From contig CABUZX010000012.1 in the NCBI GenBank assembly GCA_902496185.1, positions 1 to 32,676 of the forward strand: a DNA stretch of 32,676 bases. The letters are read 5' to 3'. The stretch comes from an uncultured Subdoligranulum sp. (lineage in GTDB: Bacteria > Bacillota > Clostridia > Christensenellales > CAG-314). Position 1 is the stretch's first letter; the number at the start of each line of letters is the position of its first letter. Below the pieces are notes generated by a model. That model was not told where the DNA came from. It did not search any database and was given only the letters and a program-made list of their open reading frames with translations. Shown one piece after another: positions 15,414 through 24,500 of the stretch. The position numbers were made by a program, and so were the translations under genes.

Positions 15414-17114
15414 TTATTTACTTATCTTGACACGCGGGTCAACCAACATATAGGCAAAGTCTGACAGCAATATACCAATGACGCTCAATACCGCCAAAAA
15501 CATATTGTATCCCATAATAAACGGAACGTCACCGTTTATCAAAGACTTGTAAGCTTGGTTACCTATACCAGGCAAAGAGAACACTTGTTCAGTAATCATT
15601 GCGCCACCAAACAAACCGGGCAACGTACCTGCAAGCATTGTGACCAAAGGTATCATAGTGTTTTTAAATGCGTGTTTATAAATAACTTTCTTTTCCGATA
15701 ATCCTTTTGCGCGCGCCGTACGTATGTAGTCAGAATTCAAAACCTCCAACATATTTGTACGAGTGTGACGCATAAGACCACCGATACTCAATACTACCAA
15801 GACCACCATCGGCAGAATTACGTACGGTATCTTGTCCACAAACGCCGCCCAACCAGAGTCAAACGTTTCGTTTGTTGAACCAAGACCACTTGCGGGTAGC
15901 CACCTTAGCTTAACCGCAAATACCGAAATCAATAGTCTCGCCATAAAGAAGCTCGGCAAGGAAATACCCATCATTGCAAGAATAGTTACTGTATAGTCCA
16001 TTGCGCCGTATTGGTGAGTTGCAGAGGTAATACCCAAAGGTATAGCAATTGCAAACTGCAATATCAAAGCTACCAAAGATATGCTAAAGGATACCCACAT
16101 ATTCTTTTTGATAACTTCAGCAACCGGCATATTTGCCAAGAAAGACATACCCAAGTCGCCTTGCAACAAGTTGCCCAACCAAGTGAAATATCCTTCAAGA
16201 ATATACCCCAACTTTTGAATACCGTTGCACTCACCCATTGTGAGCTTAGACGTCTTGTAAACTACGCCCGTAGGATTGTTTGTACCTACTTCGTACTCTT
16301 CAAAAGTCATAGAGTGTAAATCGGACTCCGCATCATATCTATAGCTGTATTTACCAAAGGATAATACGTTTGGATTTGACGTTTTATTTTCAAACCAAGT
16401 AGAACCGTTAAATCCCGTAATTTGCTTTTTCTTTGCAGGAGTAAGAAAACCAGCGTCACCCGTCAAAATAGTAGAATTTAAGGTGCGTTGTGTTTTTGTG
16501 CCGTCGTCGTTTGTATCGGTAACAAAAATATAATTTGTGCCTTGCTCCAATCTAAAAGCTGCATCCTTTTCGTATCCAGCGCCAAATTCAGAAACGTATA
16601 TTTTGTGAATGTTGCCTTCTAAATCATCATACAATACGTATGCGCCCGCTTCGTCGGCATAAATTTCATGACGACTGTCAGGAGTAGAATAAACGTCAAA
16701 GTAATTGTAAACGCGATAGTAGTTTCCTTCAAAAAACTCAATACCATAGTCGCCGTTTGAATATTCGTCTTTAACAAACCATTTTTCATCTACGTTAGTA
16801 GCTGTTTTTTCTTCCCAACCTGCGGCACTAAAGCCCAATTCAAAAGAGCTTTTGCCAAAAGTATCTTTTACCTTTTCGCCGTTGCTATCTTCATCAAATT
16901 TCAACACGACTCTTGCATTAGGCAAATACAAGCCGTAAAGCTTTTTAATTCTGTCAACGTCCGACTGGTTCATCGTGCCGTTTGCAAGTTGCGCAGAATA
17001 TTTTTGGTCTATGTAGTCAGTTGGCATCAATCTTACCAAGGTATAAACGATAATTGATACGCCAAACAAAATAACTAAACATAGCAACAATCTTTTAGTA
17101 ATATATTTCCACAT
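15414..17114 (-). CDS. oppB: Peptide ABC importer permease OppB with large extracellular insert
   Basis: A 566-aa permease, against about 310 aa for the family. Helix 1 (RLLLCLVILFGVSIIVYTLV) and the following LMPTDY are normal. At about residue 62, where the family goes straight to the QYxxWLxxxxxGDLG region, there is instead an insert of about 240 residues up to YFTWLGNLLQGDLGMS (about residue 308). The insert is rich in Tyr, Asp, Gly and Thr, looks beta-rich, has no helix, and would lie outside the cell next to OppA. The remaining permease is standard, with the EAA loop RTARAKGLSEKKVIYKHAFKN. The start at 17112-17114 is chosen for AAGGAG 5 bases upstream; an in-frame extension to 17165 would run through a hairpin. 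Confidence 0.92.
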   Translation of the reverse strand: MWKYITKRLLLCLVILFGVSIIVYTLVRLMPTDYIDQKYSAQLANGTMNQSDVDRIKKLYGLYLPNARVVLKFDEDSNGEKVKDTFGKSSFELGFSAAGWEEKTATNVDEKWFVKDEYSNGDYGIEFFEGNYYRVYNYFDVYSTPDSRHEIYADEAGAYVLYDDLEGNIHKIYVSEFGAGYEKDAAFRLEQGTNYIFVTDTNDDGTKTQRTLNSTILTGDAGFLTPAKKKQITGFNGSTWFENKTSNPNVLSFGKYSYRYDAESDLHSMTFEEYEVGTNNPTGVVYKTSKLTMGECNGIQKLGYILEGYFTWLGNLLQGDLGMSFLANMPVAEVIKKNMWVSFSISLVALILQFAIAIPLGITSATHQYGAMDYTVTILAMMGISLPSFFMARLLISVFAVKLRWLPASGLGSTNETFDSGWAAFVDKIPYVILPMVVLVVLSIGGLMRHTRTNMLEVLNSDYIRTARAKGLSEKKVIYKHAFKNTMIPLVTMLAGTLPGLFGGAMITEQVFSLPGIGNQAYKSLINGDVPFIMGYNMFLAVLSVIGILLSDFAYMLVDPRVKISK

Positions 17115-17127
17115 ATTTTCTCCTTGG

Positions 17128-17174
17128 ACAAGCAGGTGGATAATTGTGTATCCCCACAACTCCACCCTACTTGT
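17128..17174 (-). promoter_or_regulatory. Stable RNA hairpin abutting the oppB ribosome site
   Basis: On the minus-strand RNA, ACAAGTAGG (17174 side) pairs with CCTGCTTGT (17128 side) over 9 pairs including one G-U. UGGA/UCCA and GUUGUG/CACAAU continue the stem after small bulges, with a GGGATA loop. The oppB ribosome site AAGGAG (17120-17125) starts 2 bases after the stem, and no T-run follows, so it is not a terminator. A role as a processing or RNA-protecting structure is inferred. Confidence 0.6.
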
Positions 17175-17180
17175 TCAATA

Positions 17181-17218
17181 TTAATAAAACTTAATTATTT
17201 GCTCAAAGCAAACAATTA
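17181..17218 (-). terminator. Weak terminator-like hairpin right after oppA
   Basis: TAATTGTTTGC (17208-17218) pairs with GCAAATAATTA (17192-17202) around a TTTGA loop: 11 pairs including one G-U. The stem begins at the oppA stop codon itself and is followed by AAGTTTTATTAA, a poor T-run. A partial terminator here would make oppA more abundant than the downstream permease genes, as expected for binding proteins. Confidence 0.5.
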
Positions 17219-19942
17219 TTTAACGTAGTCAACTTCCCACAAATAAGCCATAGGACTTTGATACGGCGTACATTGTGAAGACGGAACTAAAGTACTTGCG
17301 TCTATTTTTTTGTTGTTGTAAACAAACATATTTTTACGTTGATACAACGGAAGTTCTACTGCCAATTCTAATACGAGGTCCAAACATTCTGCATAAATTT
17401 CTTTACGCTCAGCCTGTACTAAGGTTTCACGAGCTTTGTCAATTTTTTCACTCAAGGTTTCGATAAGAGCAGTTTCATAACTATATTTGCTTGAGTTTCT
17501 CTTTATTTCACGATAACCCCAGTTGGTTACTGACGTTGCAGTGCTGTCAATGTGGTAAACTTGATACATATCAGGGTCAATACCGGAGCCCCACGCAGCA
17601 GCCCATACTTGCAATTCACCATTGGTGAGCTTTTTGAGTGTGTTGGAGTCGTTTTTAACTTCGACCTTCAATCCCAAAGTGTTGAGAAGGTCAGCAGCGC
17701 CCTTCATTGTGTTGTATGCAGGGTGGTCGTCTGTAGAACCTGCAATAGTAAACGTAAGTTTAAGTTGGCTACCGTTGTAGCAGAACTTACCGTCGCCAGA
17801 CCAGCTATAGTTTGCGCCAGGCATTGAGTTGTTTACTGCTTCGTCCAACAATGATCTAATCTCTACGCCTGATTTGTCATATGCGTATCTAAAAGAAGTA
17901 GCCGTCGTACCGTCATCAGGATAAGCCCAGCTTACTTTGGACATTGGATACCAAATATTGCTTGCCAAACCACCACTATAGTAGTTGAGTACAAGAGTCG
18001 TATCCATAGCGCGCATAATTGCTCTACGTACGTAAACGCTTTCCAAACCTGGTTTACCTGCGTTTACGCCAACGTAACCGTAACCGAGGTTGTCTACAAG
18101 AGTATAAGACAAATTAGATTCTTTATTCAATTTGTCAATATTTGCTTGAGTTGCATTGGGGTCAGCATAGTCAATAGCGCCCGTAATAAGGTTGTTTAAA
18201 ATTTGTTGCGCGTTAACAATTTGATAACGGAAGTATTTGATTTTTGCGTTCTTTTCCGTCGAACCTACCGTTCCGTTTGCGTCACAGAACAAAGTATAGA
18301 AATATTCGTTGCGTTCGTAATGAACAACGTTGTTTGAATAGAAAGTTGTGTAAGACAAACCGGTCGGTCCATTACTTGTAGTTGCCTTATATACACCAGC
18401 GCCCATTGGTACTGTTTTTTCTTTTACAAAGTTTGTATAGAAGGAAGTATTAGCATAGCTTACGCCAAAGTGAGTATAACCATCCCATTGCGCAACTTCT
18501 GCTGGGCTTGAGTAGTAATGCATAGGAACAACGCTTGATGCAAAGTTCCAAACAGCTTTCGGGTCAATCTTCTTTATTCTGATGTTGATAACTTCAAAAC
18601 CGGATTGTACGTTTCCTTCGCTGTCATAAGTTGCCAAAGGATAAGTGTTGCCGTTTACCGTTACGCTATTTGTGGTTGCGTCGTAGCAAGCAGGCTTGAT
18701 ATACGGTTCCTTAGTAACGGAATCTACGCCAGTATCTTGGAATTGTTTGTTCCAAGTGATACCGTAAATGTGGTCAACGTTGCTTTCGCCAAGGAGATAT
18801 TCACCCTTTGCTTCTGCCGTCCATTCAGTAAACGCCTTAGAACCGGTTGCCCAGAATTTTACGATTTGATAGAAACTCGTTTGCTCTTTTGTTTCAAAGA
18901 AAGCACCTGGCATTTTGTAGTTAAATACCAATTGAATGAGTTGCTCACGATTCAAAGTCAAAGCAAGCTTAAGGTTTGCATCGTCAGGTTCTGCATTGCC
19001 GTCTTTATCCCTTGCTACCAATCCTTCCATATAGAGGAAGTATTGTCTTGCGTCAGTAATGTTTGGATAAGGCATAACGCCTGCTGCGCTTGGTTCAAGG
19101 TCAGTAGACAAAGCAGAGTTGTAGTCAGTCTCTAATTCCTTGTAGAAATTCGTTGCGATATATTTGTAGTCTGCCTTCAATTCTGGCGTTGGCAATTTGT
19201 TGTAAATTTCACTTGTCAAGGTATAAGTATCCGTTGCAGCGTCATAACTCATTCTGTCTTGAGTTGTGTTTGCCTGATGGTCACGCTCTAAGATATCGTA
19301 CACAGCTTGAATAAGTTGGTCTGCTCTTTGCTCTGCTTGATCTTCAAACATCTTGTTAAAAGCAGATTCTGATTGAGAGGAGTCTTGTCCCGGAATATAC
19401 GGATTTTGTGTGCGGTATTCGTTAAGACCGAGAATTTCGGTAGAATACATTGTGCTTGCGCCCGTGTAAACAGGGTCAAGGTTTACGTAATAACCAAACA
19501 ATACGTCTTTTACGCTAATACGTGTGCCGTCGCTAAACTTTGCGTTGGGCTTTAATACGTAAGTATAGTCAGTATAAGTAGCGTTTGTAACCATTTGTTG
19601 ATCATTACCGTATTGAACGTCTTGATAAAAGTCCAATGCCAAGCAAGATCTGTCGCCACCCCATATTGCATTACCTTGTGGGTCGGTATCAAACATAGAT
19701 ACTTGCGTCATACCCCATACCGAGTTGTCAGTACCAGACGTTGAGTAAAACGGGTTAAAGTTACCGTCAAGCTCCAAAATGGACATAACCAACGGGTGTT
19801 TTTCCGTGTCGTATGTTACCGTATCGGGACCAGGGCCAGGGTTAGGGCCAGGAGTGGGGTTTGTACATGCGGCAATCATAGATGCCATCATTACCAAAAC
19901 CATCAAGAAACAAAGTACTCTGGTAATTGTTTTGATTTTCAT
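17216..19942 (-). CDS. oppA: Peptide-binding lipoprotein OppA, enlarged
   Basis: A 908-aa extracellular solute-binding lipoprotein (SBP_bac_5 family) that captures peptides and delivers them to OppB/C. The signal peptide ends in a lipobox (MIAAC, lipid-modified Cys 26), followed by a TNPTPGPNPGPGPD spacer. Family features include FSDGTRISVKDVLFGY, ANLKLALTLNREQLIQLVFN, YVRRAIMRAMDTTLVLNYY and the C-terminal VLELAVELPLYQRKNMFVY. Typical OppA is about 540 aa; the excess lies mainly at about 165-300 (helical, acidic) and 350-520. GGAGGT lies 6 bases before the ATG. Peptides are the default substrate given the oppB-F neighbours and upstream protease, but the family also binds other solutes. Confidence 0.9.
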   Translation of the reverse strand: MKIKTITRVLCFLMVLVMMASMIAACTNPTPGPNPGPGPDTVTYDTEKHPLVMSILELDGNFNPFYSTSGTDNSVWGMTQVSMFDTDPQGNAIWGGDRSCLALDFYQDVQYGNDQQMVTNATYTDYTYVLKPNAKFSDGTRISVKDVLFGYYVNLDPVYTGASTMYSTEILGLNEYRTQNPYIPGQDSSQSESAFNKMFEDQAEQRADQLIQAVYDILERDHQANTTQDRMSYDAATDTYTLTSEIYNKLPTPELKADYKYIATNFYKELETDYNSALSTDLEPSAAGVMPYPNITDARQYFLYMEGLVARDKDGNAEPDDANLKLALTLNREQLIQLVFNYKMPGAFFETKEQTSFYQIVKFWATGSKAFTEWTAEAKGEYLLGESNVDHIYGITWNKQFQDTGVDSVTKEPYIKPACYDATTNSVTVNGNTYPLATYDSEGNVQSGFEVINIRIKKIDPKAVWNFASSVVPMHYYSSPAEVAQWDGYTHFGVSYANTSFYTNFVKEKTVPMGAGVYKATTSNGPTGLSYTTFYSNNVVHYERNEYFYTLFCDANGTVGSTEKNAKIKYFRYQIVNAQQILNNLITGAIDYADPNATQANIDKLNKESNLSYTLVDNLGYGYVGVNAGKPGLESVYVRRAIMRAMDTTLVLNYYSGGLASNIWYPMSKVSWAYPDDGTTATSFRYAYDKSGVEIRSLLDEAVNNSMPGANYSWSGDGKFCYNGSQLKLTFTIAGSTDDHPAYNTMKGAADLLNTLGLKVEVKNDSNTLKKLTNGELQVWAAAWGSGIDPDMYQVYHIDSTATSVTNWGYREIKRNSSKYSYETALIETLSEKIDKARETLVQAERKEIYAECLDLVLELAVELPLYQRKNMFVYNNKKIDASTLVPSSQCTPYQSPMAYLWEVDYVK

Positions 19943-19995
19943 TTTTTACCTCCATAAATTTTTGTTTTTTTTATTTTTTGACGCACCGTCTAAGA

Positions 19996-21456
19996 CTATT
20001 CGGCAACGTCGATATTTGCTGTGTTTTCAAAAGTAACGCCTGAAATAGTATTGCTATAATTAACACCAAACCAAGAATCGTTGTTTGCGCCTTGATTTCC
20101 ACCGTGATAAACAGTCCAATTGCCATTTTCAACAGCAGATATCAATGCTTCTGAATAGATAATTTTGCCCTTTACCACTACGTTACTAAAGGTTGCGCTC
20201 TCTTCTACTACGCCTGCAAGAATACCGCATCTAAGCGGATTAGTAGCCATGTTTTTGATTTCCACCACTACGTTTTCAAAGGTTACGTCATGAATATTAC
20301 CACTTATTGAACCAAACAAACCACAATTTGCGACGTTTCTATCCGCAGGGTTTACAAAATTGTTTGTAAAAGTAATAGTATGACCATTACCCGTAAATTC
20401 GCTTGAATATTGCGCAATATAGGTCCACGCGCCATCAATCGTCAAATCAGCGTCGAGATATATATTTTTGTTTTGAGAAAGAGCAAGAGTAAGCTCATTT
20501 TTTGCACGAACAATGGACCAATCACCTTCAAGATACTTTGCATAAAGTATTACGTAAGGACGAAGACTGCCTTGTCCGCCAGTAAAAGCTTGTGAAAACT
20601 TCTTTTCTGAATCCCATTTTTGAGTAAGCGCTTGATCTTCGTACAAGCCGTAAAAGGTTTTGCCAGCTTTTTTAATAGATGATTGACTTGAAATATCAGG
20701 CATCTTACCTGTAGCCGTCGGTTTTGTTCTATAAACTTCCGTCCAATTGCCGTTGTTGTCTTGAGCTTTTACTACGTATTGTTCTTCAACGGACCATTTT
20801 GCATACAAATGGATATTAAAACCGTTCTTTTCGTTGTAGCCTAATTGCTCATCCGTCATTTCTACGCAGTTAGCAACAGTTTGGCCGTTTACCGTCACTT
20901 GAGCGTCCAAAGGTTTACTTGAGTCATAAACGTATTTTGTTGCTACTGCAGGGTGATTTTCATAAGTACCCAAAGTTGTATTAAAGTCCCATTTTTGGTC
21001 AGTATCTTGAGGGACAACTGCGCCGTATTCATATTGACCGACGTTGTTTTTAATAGGATTGCCATTCTCGTCAAGCTTAAACTCAAGCACGCTTGCAAGA
21101 TACCAACCCTCAAAAACTCTATCTTTGAGTAAAGTTTCTGGAATACCGTTGACTGTACCAGGTTCTGGAATATAAGCATCTTGCTTATTGTAATAATATT
21201 TACGAACCTGATAGTTTTCTATCGTAGCAACCACATAATTGGTTTTTTCTTCTACAGATATGTCACCGTACAAAATTTCGGCAGCATCCTGATCTGAAGT
21301 TCTCGTTTCGTTTGTGTATCTACCGCAGTCAAAAAGTACGACAATATTATATCCCTCTCTGCGAAGGTTTGTGTCGTCCGTAATTTGAGTACACGCAGTC
21401 ATTACCAAAACAGAAACAATCATTAAACAAACTAATAATAAAACTTTCTTTTTCAT
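19996..21456 (-). CDS. InlB-repeat lipoprotein with beta-helix-like C-terminus
   Basis: A 486-aa surface lipoprotein of unknown function. The signal peptide has a lipobox VMTAC with Cys 22. The central part carries Listeria/Bacteroides InlB-type repeats, seen as VFEGWYLA ... KWDFNTT ... HLYAKW and again as KTFYGLYEDQALTQKWD ... ILYAKYLEGDW. The last 150 residues (TGNGHTITFTNNF, NCGLFGSISGNIHDVTFENV, RCGILAGVVEESATFSNVVV) have the short beta-strand rhythm of GLUG/right-handed beta-helix proteins. Such modules usually bind proteins or sugars at the surface. The start at 21454-21456 is supported by AAAGGA and by the signal peptide; 14 further in-frame codons upstream run through a hairpin. It sits between the giant protease and oppA in the same direction. 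Confidence 0.85.
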   Translation of the reverse strand: MKKKVLLLVCLMIVSVLVMTACTQITDDTNLRREGYNIVVLFDCGRYTNETRTSDQDAAEILYGDISVEEKTNYVVATIENYQVRKYYYNKQDAYIPEPGTVNGIPETLLKDRVFEGWYLASVLEFKLDENGNPIKNNVGQYEYGAVVPQDTDQKWDFNTTLGTYENHPAVATKYVYDSSKPLDAQVTVNGQTVANCVEMTDEQLGYNEKNGFNIHLYAKWSVEEQYVVKAQDNNGNWTEVYRTKPTATGKMPDISSQSSIKKAGKTFYGLYEDQALTQKWDSEKKFSQAFTGGQGSLRPYVILYAKYLEGDWSIVRAKNELTLALSQNKNIYLDADLTIDGAWTYIAQYSSEFTGNGHTITFTNNFVNPADRNVANCGLFGSISGNIHDVTFENVVVEIKNMATNPLRCGILAGVVEESATFSNVVVKGKIIYSEALISAVENGNWTVYHGGNQGANNDSWFGVNYSNTISGVTFENTANIDVAE

Positions 21457-21467
21457 TTTTTTTCCTT

Positions 21468-21497
21468 TGGCTGTGGCGGAATCAACCGCCACAGCCA
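21468..21497 (-). promoter_or_regulatory. Perfect 12-bp hairpin abutting the lipoprotein ribosome site
   Basis: TGGCTGTGGCGG and CCGCCACAGCCA are exact inverted copies around a 6-base loop. On the minus strand the ribosome site AAAGGA (21463-21468) begins at the last base of the stem. It is GC-rich against an AT-rich background and has no T-run on either side, so termination is unlikely. It probably stabilises or marks a processed 5' end within the operon mRNA (inference). Confidence 0.7.
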
Positions 21498-21580
21498 CGA
21501 AATTCGTTTATTTCAATCTGCTCAGGCAGAATTGATCAAATTTGTTTCGATTACTCTTCTTTAGAGATTTTATTATTTAC

Positions 21581-24500
21581 TTACTTTGTCTTTTTGGAAA
21601 AAACAAATACGTAAAGTACAAATCCTACAGCAAGAAGTACTGCAACTACTGCCAATACCCAAACAACCGTTGTCAATGACTTGTTTGCATTGAGGGTTTG
21701 TTGATAAAGGTCTTGATAGTTGGGATCGTCTGGCTCAATTGTAGGATCGTCCCCGCCGGGGCCCGGATCTACTGGAGGTTCTTGCGGGCCTTCACCAGCA
21801 GACATCAACATTGCAAGACGTTTTTCCGCTGCGTTCAGGTTGCTGTACAAAGATGAAAGCAAGTTTCTTTGAGTTGCGTCTGAAACAAGGTCGTATGCCG
21901 CACGAGCAGCTTCGATTTGATCTTTGTGAGTGAGTTTTACCGCTGAAGAACTCGGCAATTCACTCATCAATTTTTGAGCAATGATTGCAGGATCGTCCAA
22001 AGTCGCTGCGCCTTCCGTACGGAATTTGAACATCTTTTGGAATATCCAGCTGTTGTAAGAAACACCGTTTGTCGGATAGATTGCCGTCAAGTGATCTGAC
22101 AAAGTTGTTGTGAGATTGTCTGTGTCAACGGTCATCCAAGCAAAGTTGTAATACGGATAGAAGTATTGAATACCCAAACTACCGTAATAGTTTACGATAT
22201 TGTCGTTGATTTGAACAAATTCCGGATTTGAGTGAACGGAAGAATAAATGTATCGTTGAGCTTCCGTCTCAAAGTTTGGCATACGGTAGGATTTAAATAT
22301 TACTACCGACAAGGAATTATTGTCAAATGCGTACGGAGCAATAGCCTTTAAGGACATTGGCAATTCAAGTTGTCTCATATATTGATTGCCGTATGCTGCG
22401 CCGTATGCAATACGTACAGTACCTTCTTTAACGACTACGTCGCGAGCATCCTTTTGCGCAGGAATGCAAAGCAATTCGTAACCACCACTTTCCGTCACTT
22501 TGTAAAGCATACCTTCTTCAACAAAGTAGTTTTCACTGATAACAAACGTATCAACGACAACGTCTTTGCCGAGATTGTTTTGAGCTATTGACGTAAACGG
22601 CTTGAGATTTGGCGTGTTGTAGAATGCGCCTTCGCCCACAAAGGTCAAAGCAGAAGTGAGCTTAAAGGAATCAATTGCAGTAATTGCAAATGCGCGAGCG
22701 CCGATAGAAACAACTTCTTCCGCAGTTGTAAGATTTGCGAGCAATTCGCAACCTTCAAACATAGAGTCGCCGATATTTACAAGAGCAGAAACGTTTGCCG
22801 TTGTCAAAGCCGTGCAACCGAAGAACGCCGTGTTACCTACCGTAGTAAGTTTTGGCATGTTGACTTCCGTCAATTTGGTGCAGTTTGCAAATACTGAGTC
22901 ACCCATCGTAACGACGTTTTCAAGACCTTTAACTATTTCCAAGTTTTCAGCATTGATAAACGCGCCTGCGCCGAGAGTGATATCTCTTTCCGTCGTACCG
23001 AGATCAACGGAGTTGAGTTTTGTAATCATTACGTACATTGTCGGGTTGACAGGATCATCAACAGACTGTACGGGTGCAAATGCAGAGTCTCCTATTTCTT
23101 CCACTACAGGAGCATAAACCGTTTCCAACCACGGGCAAGATGCAAATGCACCAAGACCGATTTTTTTGCAGTTGTCAAGGCTCAAGCTTCTGATACCGTA
23201 GGTATATTCTCCGTTAACGAAGATATAACCCGTAGAAGTATCTACGTTGCCAAGATTGTTATAAAATGCGCCTTCGCCGATTTCTTCGACGTTGTTGAGA
23301 TTAATTTCACTAAGGTTGATACATAATGCAAAAGTATAATCAGGTATAACCTTAAGATTTTCGCTAAGAGTTACTTTTTGCAACGTTACGTTACCATAGA
23401 AAGCGCGAGCGCCGATTTCTTCAACGTTGCTAAGGTCAATTTCAGTATAGCTTGCGCCGTAACCTTGCGTCGCGAAAGCATTTTCACCAATCTTTTTGGT
23501 TGCTGAGAAATCAAGATTGGACAAAGACAAGCACATATTGAAAGCATAATCAGGTATTACTTCAAATTGTGTAAGGTCGATACTTGAGAGATAAATACAT
23601 TGTGCAAATGCGCCAAATCCCAAATCAACACTCTTGTCCGTCGGCAAGTTAACGGTTTTGAGGTTTTGGCATTGGAAGAATGCTCCTTCGCCCAAAGTTA
23701 CGTTTTTGCCGATAGTTGCCGTTTCAAGACCTACGAGACCACCATAATTGTTTGTATCACTGCAACCAGCAAAAGCATAGTCACCTACTACAACTCCATC
23801 AGGTATCGTCACGCTTGTCAATCTTGAACTTTGATAGAAAGCGTAGTTACCGATTGTCTTTAACGTTGACGGGAATTTAACCATCGTTATGCTTGAAGCA
23901 AAGAAAGCATAATCTTCAATCGTTTCTACCTTAGATGCAGACAAATCCAATTCGGAAATATAATCTGTTCTTGCGGAGAATACGCCCTTACCGATTGTAG
24001 TAACGGAAGAATTTGCCCAATTGTAGACCTGCATATTGTAAGAAGGAGCAATAAGAACAAATTCCGTACCATCGCTATTAAGTATTATAGCACCGTTTTT
24101 GTCACTTGCCAAGGTCGTGTTATTTGTATTTAAATCAAATTTAGTCAAACTTGTGCAACCATAAAATACTGCTGGACCAACATTAGTAAGAGTTGCTTCT
24201 CTCGGGAAGGATACACTTGTCAAGTTTATACAACCAACAAATGCTTGTTCGCCGATTTCGTCGATTGCTCCGGTAAATTTAACCGTGCGCAAACGTTCGC
24301 ATCCAACAAAGCTTGCATAAGGCACGCTCGTCATTGGTATAGAAATGGTCGTCAACTTTGTACAATAAGCAAAAGACATTGCCCCAATAACGGTATCTTC
24401 GTAAAGAATAACGTCAGTCAAGTTTGAACAACCGTAGAACAAACCTTGTCCTGCAATTCTGAGCAAGGGCAAATCAACTTTTGCAAGTTTCGTACAACCC

